The notes under the pieces: generated by a model
Database searches by the model: none
What the model was told of the DNA's origin: nothing
What the model saw: only the letters and a program-made list of their open reading frames with translations
In this document: one piece after another, positions 1 through 5,230 of the stretch
Layout of the letters: every line of letters begins with the position of its first letter
Numbering within the stretch: position 1 is the stretch's first letter
DNA from: Thermoleophilaceae bacterium
Lineage (GTDB): Bacteria; Actinomycetota; Thermoleophilia; Solirubrobacterales; Thermoleophilaceae
DNA length: 9,924 bases
Reading direction: 5' to 3'
Assembly (NCBI GenBank): GCA_013811765.1
Contig: JACCUO010000127.1
Coordinates: 1 to 9,924 of the forward strand
Made by a program: the position numbers and the translations under genes

Positions 1-33
1 CTCCCGAAGATCAAGCCGTTCCTGGTGTCCTGA
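1..33 (+). CDS. C-terminal end of a probable ferritin-like protein (partial)
   Basis: The first 33 bases read as an open frame, LPKIKPFLVS, ending at TGA (31-33). Only ten residues are visible. They resemble the C-terminus of the next gene (LDAAKPFIKS): both have a KPF followed by a hydrophobic residue and a terminal Ser. The next gene starts 26 nt downstream on the same strand, so the simplest reading is a tandem paralogue in one operon. The match is very short, so family membership is inference; that a coding frame ends here is better supported by the spacing and the ribosome binding site that follows. Confidence 0.45.
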   Translation, partial: LPKIKPFLVS

Positions 34-46
34 GCGGGCGCCGGAG

Positions 47-53
47 AAAGGAG
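47..53 (+). promoter_or_regulatory. Ribosome binding site of the ferritin-like gene
   Basis: AAAGGAG lies six bases before the ATG at 60. It is one of only two clear Shine-Dalgarno sequences in the window (the other is before csbD); most other genes here start by overlap coupling or without a visible site. Confidence 0.8.
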
Positions 54-59
54 ACAAAC

Positions 60-698
60 ATGTCATCCAGCAAGTTGGTGGCGCCCGAACTGGCGTCAAT
101 AGAGATCAAGGGAATGACCCGGCATGCGTTCATGATGCGCAGCGCCGTCGCGGCGGGCTCGGTATACGGGCTCTCCACGGTCGGGCCGTTTGTGGGTCGG
201 GCGCTTGCCCAGGAGGGCGGCGGCGACGTCGACATCCTGAACTTCGCGCTCACCCTCGAGTTCCTCGAGGCAGCGTTCTATACCCAGGCGGTCAAGAACA
301 CCCAGGGCCTGGGCGAAGGTACGAAGAAGCTCGCGGAGACGCTCCGCGACAACGAGAAGGAGCATGTCGACGCCCTCTCGGCGACGATCACCGATCTCGG
401 AGGCAAGCCGGTGGCAGCACCGGGCGTTGACTTCGGGAAGGCGTTCGCGGACGAGAAGTCGTTCCTCAAGACCGCACAGACCTTCGAGGATCTGGGGGTG
501 AGCGCCTACAACGGCGCCGCGCCGCAGATCGAGTCGAAGGAAGTGCTGGGCGCCGCCGGTTCGATCGTGCAGGTGGAGGCCCGCCACGCGGCGGCGATCC
601 GCTTCGTGCGCGGTCAGCCGATCAGCGAGGGGGCGTTCGACATGCCCCTCGACATGCAGGCGGTGCTCGACGCCGCCAAGCCGTTCATCAAGTCCTAG
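60..698 (+). CDS. Ferritin-like domain protein, probably exported
   Basis: A 212-residue four-helix-bundle protein of the ferritin-like superfamily (the Ferritin_2 type common in actinobacteria). All likely di-iron ligands are present: Glu70 (or Glu67) in helix 1, an ExxH at Glu99-His102 in helix 2, Glu143 in helix 3 and a second ExxH at Glu173-His176 in helix 4. Residues 20-51 look like a signal peptide: TRHAFMMR, then an Ala/Gly/Val-rich stretch ending ALAQ. It resembles the Tat signals of relatives, but the twin arginine is Arg-His here, so the export route is uncertain. The start is set by a strong AAAGGAG (47-53) six bases before the ATG. It probably acts outside the membrane in iron or peroxide handling, or in desiccation/stress protection; the physiological role is not established for this family. 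A hairpin terminator follows. Fold assignment is confident; enzymatic activity is not. Confidence 0.85.
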   Translation: MSSSKLVAPELASIEIKGMTRHAFMMRSAVAAGSVYGLSTVGPFVGRALAQEGGGDVDILNFALTLEFLEAAFYTQAVKNTQGLGEGTKKLAETLRDNEKEHVDALSATITDLGGKPVAAPGVDFGKAFADEKSFLKTAQTFEDLGVSAYNGAAPQIESKEVLGAAGSIVQVEARHAAAIRFVRGQPISEGAFDMPLDMQAVLDAAKPFIKS

Positions 699-738
699 CC
701 GCAGGAAGCACTCCCGCGCTTGCGGCTTGAGATAGGAC

Positions 739-771
739 CGAGGGCCGGCGCCGATATGGCGCCGGTCCTCG
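739..771 (+). terminator. GC-rich hairpin terminator after the ferritin-like gene
   Basis: A 14-bp stem (739-752 pairing with 758-771) closes a five-base loop GATAT. The only non-Watson-Crick pair is one G-U wobble. It starts 40 nt after the stop codon and precedes the next promoter region. There is no U-tract, which is common for hairpin terminators in high-GC actinobacteria. A weaker bulged stem (699-709 with 718-725) sits directly after the stop codon and may add to it. Confidence 0.65.
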
Positions 772-794
772 CCCGTAATCACCCGGCTTTGGGT

Positions 795-802
795 GCTATA
801 CC
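795..802 (+). promoter_or_regulatory. Possible extended -10 promoter for the STAS gene
   Basis: GCTATACC preceded by T794 gives TGCTATACC, an extended -10-like element (TG-N-TATACC) in the gap between the terminator hairpin and the STAS gene. Transcription would begin near 809, leaving a leader of about 60 nt. The hexamer 17 bp upstream (CGTAAT, 774-779) is a poor -35, and the element does not fit the sigma-B pattern seen at 2099-2189. Prediction by eye only. Confidence 0.3.
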
Positions 803-868
803 CTTTCGACCGGGCCTCCGGCAAGCCCTATCGCGGCACCTGATCACCCCTACCTCGGGTCTCCAGCC

Positions 869-1234
869 ATGAAGCTCTTCGACGTCAATCCGAGCCGCGG
901 CGGCGATCACGCCATCACCTTCTCGCTCTCCGGAGAGCTCGACCTCTCGACCGTCGACCAGCTTCAGAGCGGCCTCGACGCTTGCGTGAACGGTAGACCC
1001 GAGCTCGTGGTGCTCGACCTGCGGAGCCTGGAGTTCATGGACTCGACCGGCCTGCGCCTGATGCTGAGGCTGGACCAACGGCTGCGCGGCCAGAACGGGC
1101 GGCTGGTGCTCGTACAGGGCCCACCGCGCGTGCACCGCGTGTTCGAGCTGACGATGGCAACCGAGGAGCTCGAGATCGTGGCCGATCCCTCCGAGATCGG
1201 CGCCCGGTCCGGCGACTCCGACAAAAGCGACTAG
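869..1234 (+). CDS. STAS-domain anti-sigma factor antagonist (RsbV/SpoIIAA type)
   Basis: A 121-residue single STAS domain of normal length for RsbV/SpoIIAA proteins. FSLSGELDLST (18-28) is the classic first-strand motif, and MDSTGLRLM (57-65) carries the conserved Asp58-Ser59-Thr60-Gly61, Ser59 being the expected phosphorylation site. In partner switching, the unphosphorylated protein binds an RsbW-type kinase and so frees the sigma factor; phosphorylation by that kinase reverses this. The likely partner is the convergent gene at 1231-2043, whose stop codon overlaps this one. The last ~15 residues (SEIGARSGDSDKSD) look disordered. No good ribosome binding site is seen before the ATG. Which sigma factor it serves cannot be told, as none is in the window. 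Confidence 0.9.
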   Translation: MKLFDVNPSRGGDHAITFSLSGELDLSTVDQLQSGLDACVNGRPELVVLDLRSLEFMDSTGLRLMLRLDQRLRGQNGRLVLVQGPPRVHRVFELTMATEELEIVADPSEIGARSGDSDKSD

Positions 1235-2043
1235 CGGGAGCCGATCCGCAACCTGAGACGCTCGGCAGCCGAAGACCGGGGGCCGGGCTCGATCTCGATC
1301 GGCTCGACTCCGATGTGGTCGGCGAGCCGCTCGATCACGGCCCCGATCACCGGGAGCTCGCTTTCCCGCACAAGGGCACGAGCGCCGTGGTCGACGAGCG
1401 GCCCAAGACACAGTTCAAAGCCGTTGGGCAGACGCTCGAGCGAGAGCTGGATCCGGTCACCCGCCAGGTAGCGGGGCGCGTGCCGTGCGGCGATCTCGAC
1501 GGCCAGGAGGGACTCCGTCAGACGGTCGCTCGGCATGTCGGTCTGAGCCGCGATCACCGCCACCAGCCGGCGCGCCATCCGCTCGACTGGAGCGGCTTCG
1601 GGCCCTGCGCTGCCGTTCAGGGAGAGAACCTCGTCTCCCATGCCAAGACGCATCTCCACCTCGGTGCCCCGATCCTCGCCTGAACGGATATCGACCTGCC
1701 TGGCGAGTGCCTCGATTAACGCGAGTCCGTACCCGTGCCGCCCGTCACCTTGGTCCTCTCCGGTCATGCCCCGACCGCTGTCGCGCACGATGACCACCAG
1801 CTCGGTGGGAGAGGGACGCAGGGTGACCTCGAGGGACCCCTTGCCGCTCTCGTAGGCGTGGGCGACGACGTTCGCACATACCTCGGTCACAGCGAGCTCT
1901 GCGTCCTCGAGCAGGCTCAGGTCGGCCCCCGCGGCCTCGCCGAGCGAACGCACTGCCTGGCGGATGATGGGAAGGCTGTCAGGCTCCGCGGGCAGGCACA
2001 GATCCAGCTCGGACTTGCGGATGTCGATTTCGATGTCGATCAT
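1231..2043 (-). CDS. RsbW-type anti-sigma factor ATPase with a degenerate second half
   Basis: A 270-residue GHKL-fold protein. The first half (about 12-135) is a complete RsbW-like HATPase_c domain: N-box with Glu54, Asn58 and His62 (ELAVTEVCANVVAHAY), G1 box Asp88-Ser-Gly-Arg-Gly92, and G2 region GYGLALIEAL (104-113). Such proteins hold a sigma factor inactive and phosphorylate a STAS antagonist, probably the convergent gene at 869-1234. The second half (about 149-270) keeps the same order of secondary-structure-like segments (AVEIAARHAP, IQLSLERLPNGFELCLG, VIGAVIERLADHIGV, RLRLRIG) but lacks the N-box Asn and the glycine box, suggesting a decayed duplicate. I chose the ATG at 2043. A GTG at 2154 would add 37 unconserved-looking residues and lies upstream of a sigma-B-type promoter (2099-2123) whose predicted start, near 2092, falls between the two. 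Confidence 0.85.
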   Translation of the reverse strand: MIDIEIDIRKSELDLCLPAEPDSLPIIRQAVRSLGEAAGADLSLLEDAELAVTEVCANVVAHAYESGKGSLEVTLRPSPTELVVIVRDSGRGMTGEDQGDGRHGYGLALIEALARQVDIRSGEDRGTEVEMRLGMGDEVLSLNGSAGPEAAPVERMARRLVAVIAAQTDMPSDRLTESLLAVEIAARHAPRYLAGDRIQLSLERLPNGFELCLGPLVDHGARALVRESELPVIGAVIERLADHIGVEPIEIEPGPRSSAAERLRLRIGSR

Positions 2044-2098
2044 GACGTCGGGTGCCGCTGTCGCACCCAGATCCGCGTACGGCGCCCCAGCAAGCCCG

Positions 2099-2123
2099 AT
2101 ACCCGCGCGACGGCCCACCAAAC
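2099..2123 (-). promoter_or_regulatory. Sigma-B-type promoter for the anti-sigma ATPase gene
   Basis: On the minus strand, GTTTGG (2123-2118), a 13-bp spacer and a perfect GGGTAT (2104-2099) match the sigma-B consensus (GTTTAA, 12-14 bp, GGGTAT). They also fit the looser Streptomyces form (GNNT, 14-16 bp, GGGTAC/T). Transcription would start near 2092, about 50 nt before the ATG at 2043. This would make the sigma factor activate its own antagonist, a known feature of sigB operons. The match was made by eye. Confidence 0.55.
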
Positions 2124-2163
2124 CCGAGGCCGACCGGATCCGGGGAATGCCCACCGTTGCGCC

Positions 2164-2189
2164 GTTTTAGCGGAGGGTGCGGCGGGTAC
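2164..2189 (+). promoter_or_regulatory. Sigma-B-type promoter for csbD
   Basis: GTTTTA (2164-2169), a 14-bp spacer and GGGTAC (2184-2189) closely match the sigma-B consensus. The predicted transcription start is near 2196, giving a leader of about 27 nt that contains the AAGGAG of csbD. CsbD was named for its sigma-B control in Bacillus subtilis, so motif and gene agree independently. Confidence 0.65.
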
Positions 2190-2207
2190 ACACCTTGCAC
2201 CCCGATG

Positions 2208-2213
2208 AAGGAG
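2208..2213 (+). promoter_or_regulatory. Ribosome binding site that fixes the csbD start
   Basis: AAGGAG lies nine bases before the GTG at 2223. An in-frame ATG at 2205 overlaps this site and has no ribosome binding site of its own. The GTG start also gives the family-typical N-terminus MSIFDKITGKAKQ. Confidence 0.8.
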
Positions 2214-2222
2214 AACCAACCG

Positions 2223-2411
2223 GTGAGCATCTTCGACAAGATCACAGGCAAGGCCAAGCAAGCGGCCGGCGACGTCACAGACGATCCGTCGCTGCGCCGT
2301 CAGGGCAAGAAGGAGGAGGCGAAGGGCGATGCCAAGGAACGCCTCGACCGCGCCGAGGACCGCGCGGATGAAGAGGCTGACCGGGTAGCCGACCTCGAGC
2401 GCCGTACCTGA
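2223..2411 (+). CDS. csbD: CsbD family stress protein
   Basis: A 62-residue, highly charged, soluble protein. The N-terminal part (MSIFDKITGKAKQAAGD, then DPSLRRQGKKEEAKGDAKE) is the CsbD domain pattern of alternating Gly-Lys-Ala-Lys segments. The last ~20 residues are an Arg/Asp/Glu/Ala-rich helix. CsbD proteins are abundant under general stress, but their molecular function is unknown. The GTG start is chosen from the AAGGAG at 2208-2213. A sigma-B-type promoter lies just upstream, and the divergent neighbour is the anti-sigma ATPase. Its TGA is only two bases from the end of the convergent phosphorylase gene, so there is no room for a separate terminator. Confidence 0.88.
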   Translation: MSIFDKITGKAKQAAGDVTDDPSLRRQGKKEEAKGDAKERLDRAEDRADEEADRVADLERRT

Positions 2412-2413
2412 TC

Positions 2414-3205
2414 CTACCTGGCGAAGCGGTAGACCATCCCGACGCTGGTGAGGCGTCCGGCATCCAGGCGTTTCAGCGCCCGCTCGACCACGGCCAGCAC
2501 GACTTCGCTGCTCTCGGCGATGCGTCGAACGAGATCCTCGGGATCCGGCGGGGCGTCGGCGACTCCATTCGCGTGGTCGGTCACGTAGCCGACCAAGGCA
2601 TAGGGAAGCTCGAGCTCCGCGCAGAGGACGGCCTCGGGGCCGCAGGTCTGGCTGATCGCCGTGACTCCGGCCAGGGCCAGTGACCTGACTTCGGACCTGG
2701 AGTTGAAGCGTGGCCCGTCGACGTGCCCGTAGCAACCGCGCTCCAGTGCCGGAACGTCCAACTCATCGCAGGCCCAGACCAGCGCCTCGCGGACCTCTTC
2801 GCAGAAGGGGCCGCCGAAGATCCAATGGCCCTTTGCCGGGTCCTCGGGCCGGTCATAGAACGTGCAGAGCGATCCGTCGCTGAGTCGGTTGGCCAGGAAG
2901 TGGAGGTCGTCGAAGACGACCAACGAGCCCACGGGCAGGGTCGGATCGACGGCTCCGCACACGGTGACGCCGATGACACAGTCGGCGCCCAAGTGCCGCA
3001 GCGCGTGGATGTTCGCCCGATGGCTCACGTGGTTCGAGAGCCGGGCGTGGCCTCGCCCGTGGCGAGCGATGTGCAGGAGATCGACACCCGCCAGCTCCCC
3101 GTGCGTCACGAACGCATCGCCGTGAGGCGTTACCACCCTCTCCGGACCGGCAGCTGCCCGGCCGAGCGCGTACGTGCCGGTACCCGTCAGCAGGCCGACC
3201 CTCAC
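2414..3205 (-). CDS. MTA/purine nucleoside phosphorylase family protein (MtnP/MTIP-like)
   Basis: A 263-residue cytosolic trimeric-type PNP/MTAP family enzyme. Family motifs are in order: phosphate-loop LLTGTGTY (5-12), ARHGRGH (47-53), HRANIHALRHLG (62-73), VTVCGAVDPTLPVGSLVVFDD (80-100), DGPRFNSRSE (163-172), CGPEAVLCAELELPYA (188-203) and VTDHANG (208-214). The expected reaction is phosphorolysis of a (methylthio)nucleoside to free base and sugar 1-phosphate, used in methylthioadenosine salvage. Compared with human MTAP, the methionine that packs on the methylthioribose is Gln186. Of the two base-contacting aspartates the first is kept (Asp210) and the second is Ala212. The substrate may thus be 5'-methylthioinosine or another nucleoside. 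It starts with GTG and begins 25 nt after the kinase gene on the same strand, so it is probably cotranscribed. Family assignment is firm; substrate is open. Confidence 0.85.
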   Translation of the reverse strand: MRVGLLTGTGTYALGRAAAGPERVVTPHGDAFVTHGELAGVDLLHIARHGRGHARLSNHVSHRANIHALRHLGADCVIGVTVCGAVDPTLPVGSLVVFDDLHFLANRLSDGSLCTFYDRPEDPAKGHWIFGGPFCEEVREALVWACDELDVPALERGCYGHVDGPRFNSRSEVRSLALAGVTAISQTCGPEAVLCAELELPYALVGYVTDHANGVADAPPDPEDLVRRIAESSEVVLAVVERALKRLDAGRLTSVGMVYRFAR

Positions 3206-3230
3206 TGCACCCGCCCGTGTCCGAAGAGCC

Positions 3231-4433
3231 TCATCGGGCTACGGGAACGCAGAAGCGCACGCGCGTACCCGCCCTCGACTCGACGAACCAGATCATGCCG
3301 CCGTGGGCCTCCACGATGGCGCGGCAGATGGTGAGCCCGAGGCCGGACCCACCAGCGGTGCGCGCCTGGGCGTCGCCCCCCCGGTAGAACGGCTCGAAGG
3401 CCCGCTCGCGCTCCTCCGGTGGAAGACCCTCCCCCGTGTCGGCCACCTCTACCTCCACCACCGAGCCCTTCGACTCAGCGGCAACGGTGACGCTCCCGTC
3501 GGGCGGCGTATGACGGATCGCGTTCTGGATGAGGTTGAAGAGGACGCGCTGGAGCTTCTCGGGGTTTGCGTGTGCGGGCGCCACTCCGCCCGGCACCTGA
3601 GCCGCGACCATGACCATCTTGGCATCGGCGTGCGGGCGCATCGCCTCGACGGTGTCCTCGATCAGCTCGTCCAGGCGCACCTGCTGCATCGACCACTGGA
3701 TATCACCGGCCTGCAGCCTCGAGAGCTCGAACAGGTCGTCGATCAGCGCGCTGAGAGACCGGATGTGGACGGACATCTGGCCCACGTAGCGTTGGCGGGT
3801 GCCTGCGTCCACCACGTCGTCTTCGATCGCCGCGGCCAGCAGACGGAGGGACGTGAGGGGCGTGCGCAGGTCGTGCGAGACCGCCGCCACGACGCCGCGG
3901 CGTGCGTCCTCGGCAGCGTCTCGCTCCCCCTCGCGCACGGACAGTTGCTCGGTCATGCGGTTGGCGGCCTCTGCAAGATCGCCGACCTCATCACTCGAGC
4001 CGGTCACGATGTCGGCAATGCGTCGCCCGTGGCCCACGGCCACGACGCCGTCCCGCACCGCCCTTATGTCCTCGATCAGTCCACGCGCCAGCAGGGAGGC
4101 GGAATACGCCGCGAGGAAGCCCGCGAAAGCCAGCAGGATCGCCATCAGGAAGGCGTCGTGTGGCGAGACGAACATGAGCGCCGCCACCACGCCGACGGCC
4201 ACGAGCACCAGTCCTATCGCCAGCGCGATGCCGAGCGTGAACTTCCTGGCAAGCGACCGAATCCTTTCCTGGCGGCGTGCGAAGGCGTGCGAGAGCGCTA
4301 TCACCGGCGTGCCGCAGAGGAGCAGGAGCAGCGCGGTGACGCGGCCGTCGTGCGCGCCGTAGACGAAAGCCGTGAGCCCGCCTCCGGCGGCAGCCGCAGC
4401 GGCAAGCATCGCGAATCCGCGTAGCGGGCTCAC
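3231..4433 (-). CDS. Two-component sensor histidine kinase, membrane-bound
   Basis: A 400-residue kinase. Four hydrophobic segments at roughly 6-27, 31-50, 66-90 and 93-117 are joined by very short outer loops. The basic stretch 52-65 between the second and third should be cytoplasmic. A HAMP-like linker follows (118-165, with DEVGDLAEAANRM), then HisKA with phospho-acceptor His187 (AVSHDLRTPLTSLRLLA). The catalytic domain shows N-box Asn304 (NLIQNAIRHTP), G1 Asp332-Thr-Gly-Glu-Gly, the F-box FEPFYRG and the G2 box GGSGLGLTICRAIVEAHGG. All catalytic residues are present. There is no extracytoplasmic sensor domain, so it may sense within the membrane or through a partner. I chose the GTG at 4433, which overlaps the regulator's TGA as GTGA; a GTG at 4460 would add nine residues. 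The cognate regulator lies immediately upstream. Confidence 0.92.
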   Translation of the reverse strand: MSPLRGFAMLAAAAAAGGGLTAFVYGAHDGRVTALLLLLCGTPVIALSHAFARRQERIRSLARKFTLGIALAIGLVLVAVGVVAALMFVSPHDAFLMAILLAFAGFLAAYSASLLARGLIEDIRAVRDGVVAVGHGRRIADIVTGSSDEVGDLAEAANRMTEQLSVREGERDAAEDARRGVVAAVSHDLRTPLTSLRLLAAAIEDDVVDAGTRQRYVGQMSVHIRSLSALIDDLFELSRLQAGDIQWSMQQVRLDELIEDTVEAMRPHADAKMVMVAAQVPGGVAPAHANPEKLQRVLFNLIQNAIRHTPPDGSVTVAAESKGSVVEVEVADTGEGLPPEERERAFEPFYRGGDAQARTAGGSGLGLTICRAIVEAHGGMIWFVESRAGTRVRFCVPVAR

Positions 4434-5137
4434 GGCTGGAACCTGTAGCCCACGCCCCACACCGTCTGCAGCCAGCGCGGATTGGATGGGTCCTCCTCGA
4501 TCTTCTCGCGCAGGCGGCGCACGTGGACCGTGACCGTGGAGGTGTCGGTGTAGAACGTGTACTGCCAGACCGCGTCCATGAGCTGATCCCTGGAGAACGC
4601 CTGCCCCGGGTGACGCATGAAGAAGTGCAGCAGGTCGTACTCGCGCACAGTGACGGGCGCCTCCTCGCCACGGATCGTGACCCGCCTGGCCACGGGATCG
4701 AGCTCGACGCCTTCGAAGGCGATCGGCTCCTCGCTCAGCCCGGCGCCTTCCGTACGGCGCAGAACGGCGTCGACTCGGGCGACGAGCTCGGCCGGAGAGA
4801 ACGGCTTGACCACGTAGTCGTCGGCGCCCAGACGCAGGCCGATCACGCGGTCGCTCGTCTCCCCCTTGGCGGTGAGGAGGATCACCGACATCGCGTCGCG
4901 CTCGCGCAGGCGGCGCATCACCTCCAGGCCGTCCATCCCGGGCAGCATGAGGTCGAGCACCACGAGGTCGGGGCGGTGATCGCCGGCCAACCGGAGTGCC
5001 TCGCGGCCGTCGCCTGCCACCCGCGCCTCGTAGCCGGCGCGTTCGAGGTAGCGGGAGACGACCTCACCGATCGTGGGTTCGTCGTCGACGACGAGGATCG
5101 AGCCCCGCGGTTCGCCTGCGTGCACGGTAGAGATCAT
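4430..5137 (-). CDS. OmpR/PhoB-family response regulator
   Basis: A 235-residue regulator. The receiver domain (12-128) has the acidic pair Asp18-Asp19 plus Glu20, phospho-acceptor Asp62 (VVLDLMLPGMDG), Thr89 (ILLTAKGE) and Lys111 (VVKPFSPAEL). The winged-helix DNA-binding domain (about 137-235) shows the typical REYDLLHFFMRHPGQAFSR, then HVRRLREKIEEDP and the C-terminal VWGVGYRF. It should be phosphorylated by the kinase encoded directly downstream, with which it overlaps by four bases. The ATG at 5137 is kept although no ribosome binding site is visible; the in-frame GTG four codons later is the alternative. A direct repeat with an 11-bp period, the usual layout of OmpR-family sites, lies 79-93 bases upstream and may serve autoregulation. 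Target genes are unknown. Confidence 0.93.
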   Translation of the reverse strand: MISTVHAGEPRGSILVVDDEPTIGEVVSRYLERAGYEARVAGDGREALRLAGDHRPDLVVLDLMLPGMDGLEVMRRLRERDAMSVILLTAKGETSDRVIGLRLGADDYVVKPFSPAELVARVDAVLRRTEGAGLSEEPIAFEGVELDPVARRVTIRGEEAPVTVREYDLLHFFMRHPGQAFSRDQLMDAVWQYTFYTDTSTVTVHVRRLREKIEEDPSNPRWLQTVWGVGYRFQP

Positions 5138-5215
5138 CGCACCCGACTGGAGGACGCCGACGAGCCGGTGCGCAGCCCCGTCGCGGCGGGGCTCCGGGCC
5201 GCTCGCGGACTTTCT

Positions 5216-5230
5216 GTAACCGAACGGTAA
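5216..5230 (-). promoter_or_regulatory. Candidate OmpR-family operator upstream of the response regulator
   Basis: On the minus strand, TTAC-N7-TTAC (plus-strand GTAA at 5216-5219 and 5227-5230) forms a direct repeat with an exact 11-bp period. OmpR/PhoB-type dimers bind head-to-tail half-sites spaced about one helical turn. It is 79-93 bases upstream of the regulator's ATG. The right half lies in the first copy of the 26-bp tandem repeat; the second copy has GTCA instead of GTAA at that place. Only four conserved bases per half-site, so tentative. Confidence 0.3.

Noticed and set aside
780..795. Small hairpin CACCC-GGCTTT-GGGTG upstream of the STAS gene
   Set aside because: A five-base-pair stem is within chance expectation; the strong hairpin at 739-771 explains termination better.
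96..824. A 242-codon open frame on the minus strand opposite the ferritin-like gene
   Set aside because: It runs through the terminator hairpin and the opposite coding gene, has Arg/Leu/Gly-rich sequence without motifs, and has no upstream signals.
2044..2154. GTG at 2154 as the start of the anti-sigma ATPase
   Set aside because: The extra 37 residues show no family likeness, there is no ribosome binding site, and a sigma-B-type promoter lies inside this stretch, so the transcript would begin downstream of that GTG.
2052..2222. Upstream ATG codons (2052, 2205) as starts of csbD
   Set aside because: The ATG at 2205 overlaps the AAGGAG used by the GTG at 2223, and the one at 2052 would put both promoters inside coding sequence. 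Only the GTG start yields the usual CsbD N-terminus.
3174..4424. A 416-codon open frame on the plus strand opposite the histidine kinase
   Set aside because: It is antisense to a kinase with every catalytic motif intact. Its protein is His/Arg/Asp-rich with no recognisable domain, as expected from the complement of GC-biased codons.
5174..5193. Hairpin (7-bp stem AGCCCCG/CGGGGCT, six-base loop) between the lipoprotein and response regulator genes
   Set aside because: Too short, with no U-tract, and such stems are common by chance at this GC content. It might be an attenuator but cannot be supported.
4523..5230. A 235-codon open frame on the plus strand opposite the response regulator
   Set aside because: Pure shadow of the regulator gene, with His/Asp/Val-rich composition and no family resemblance.
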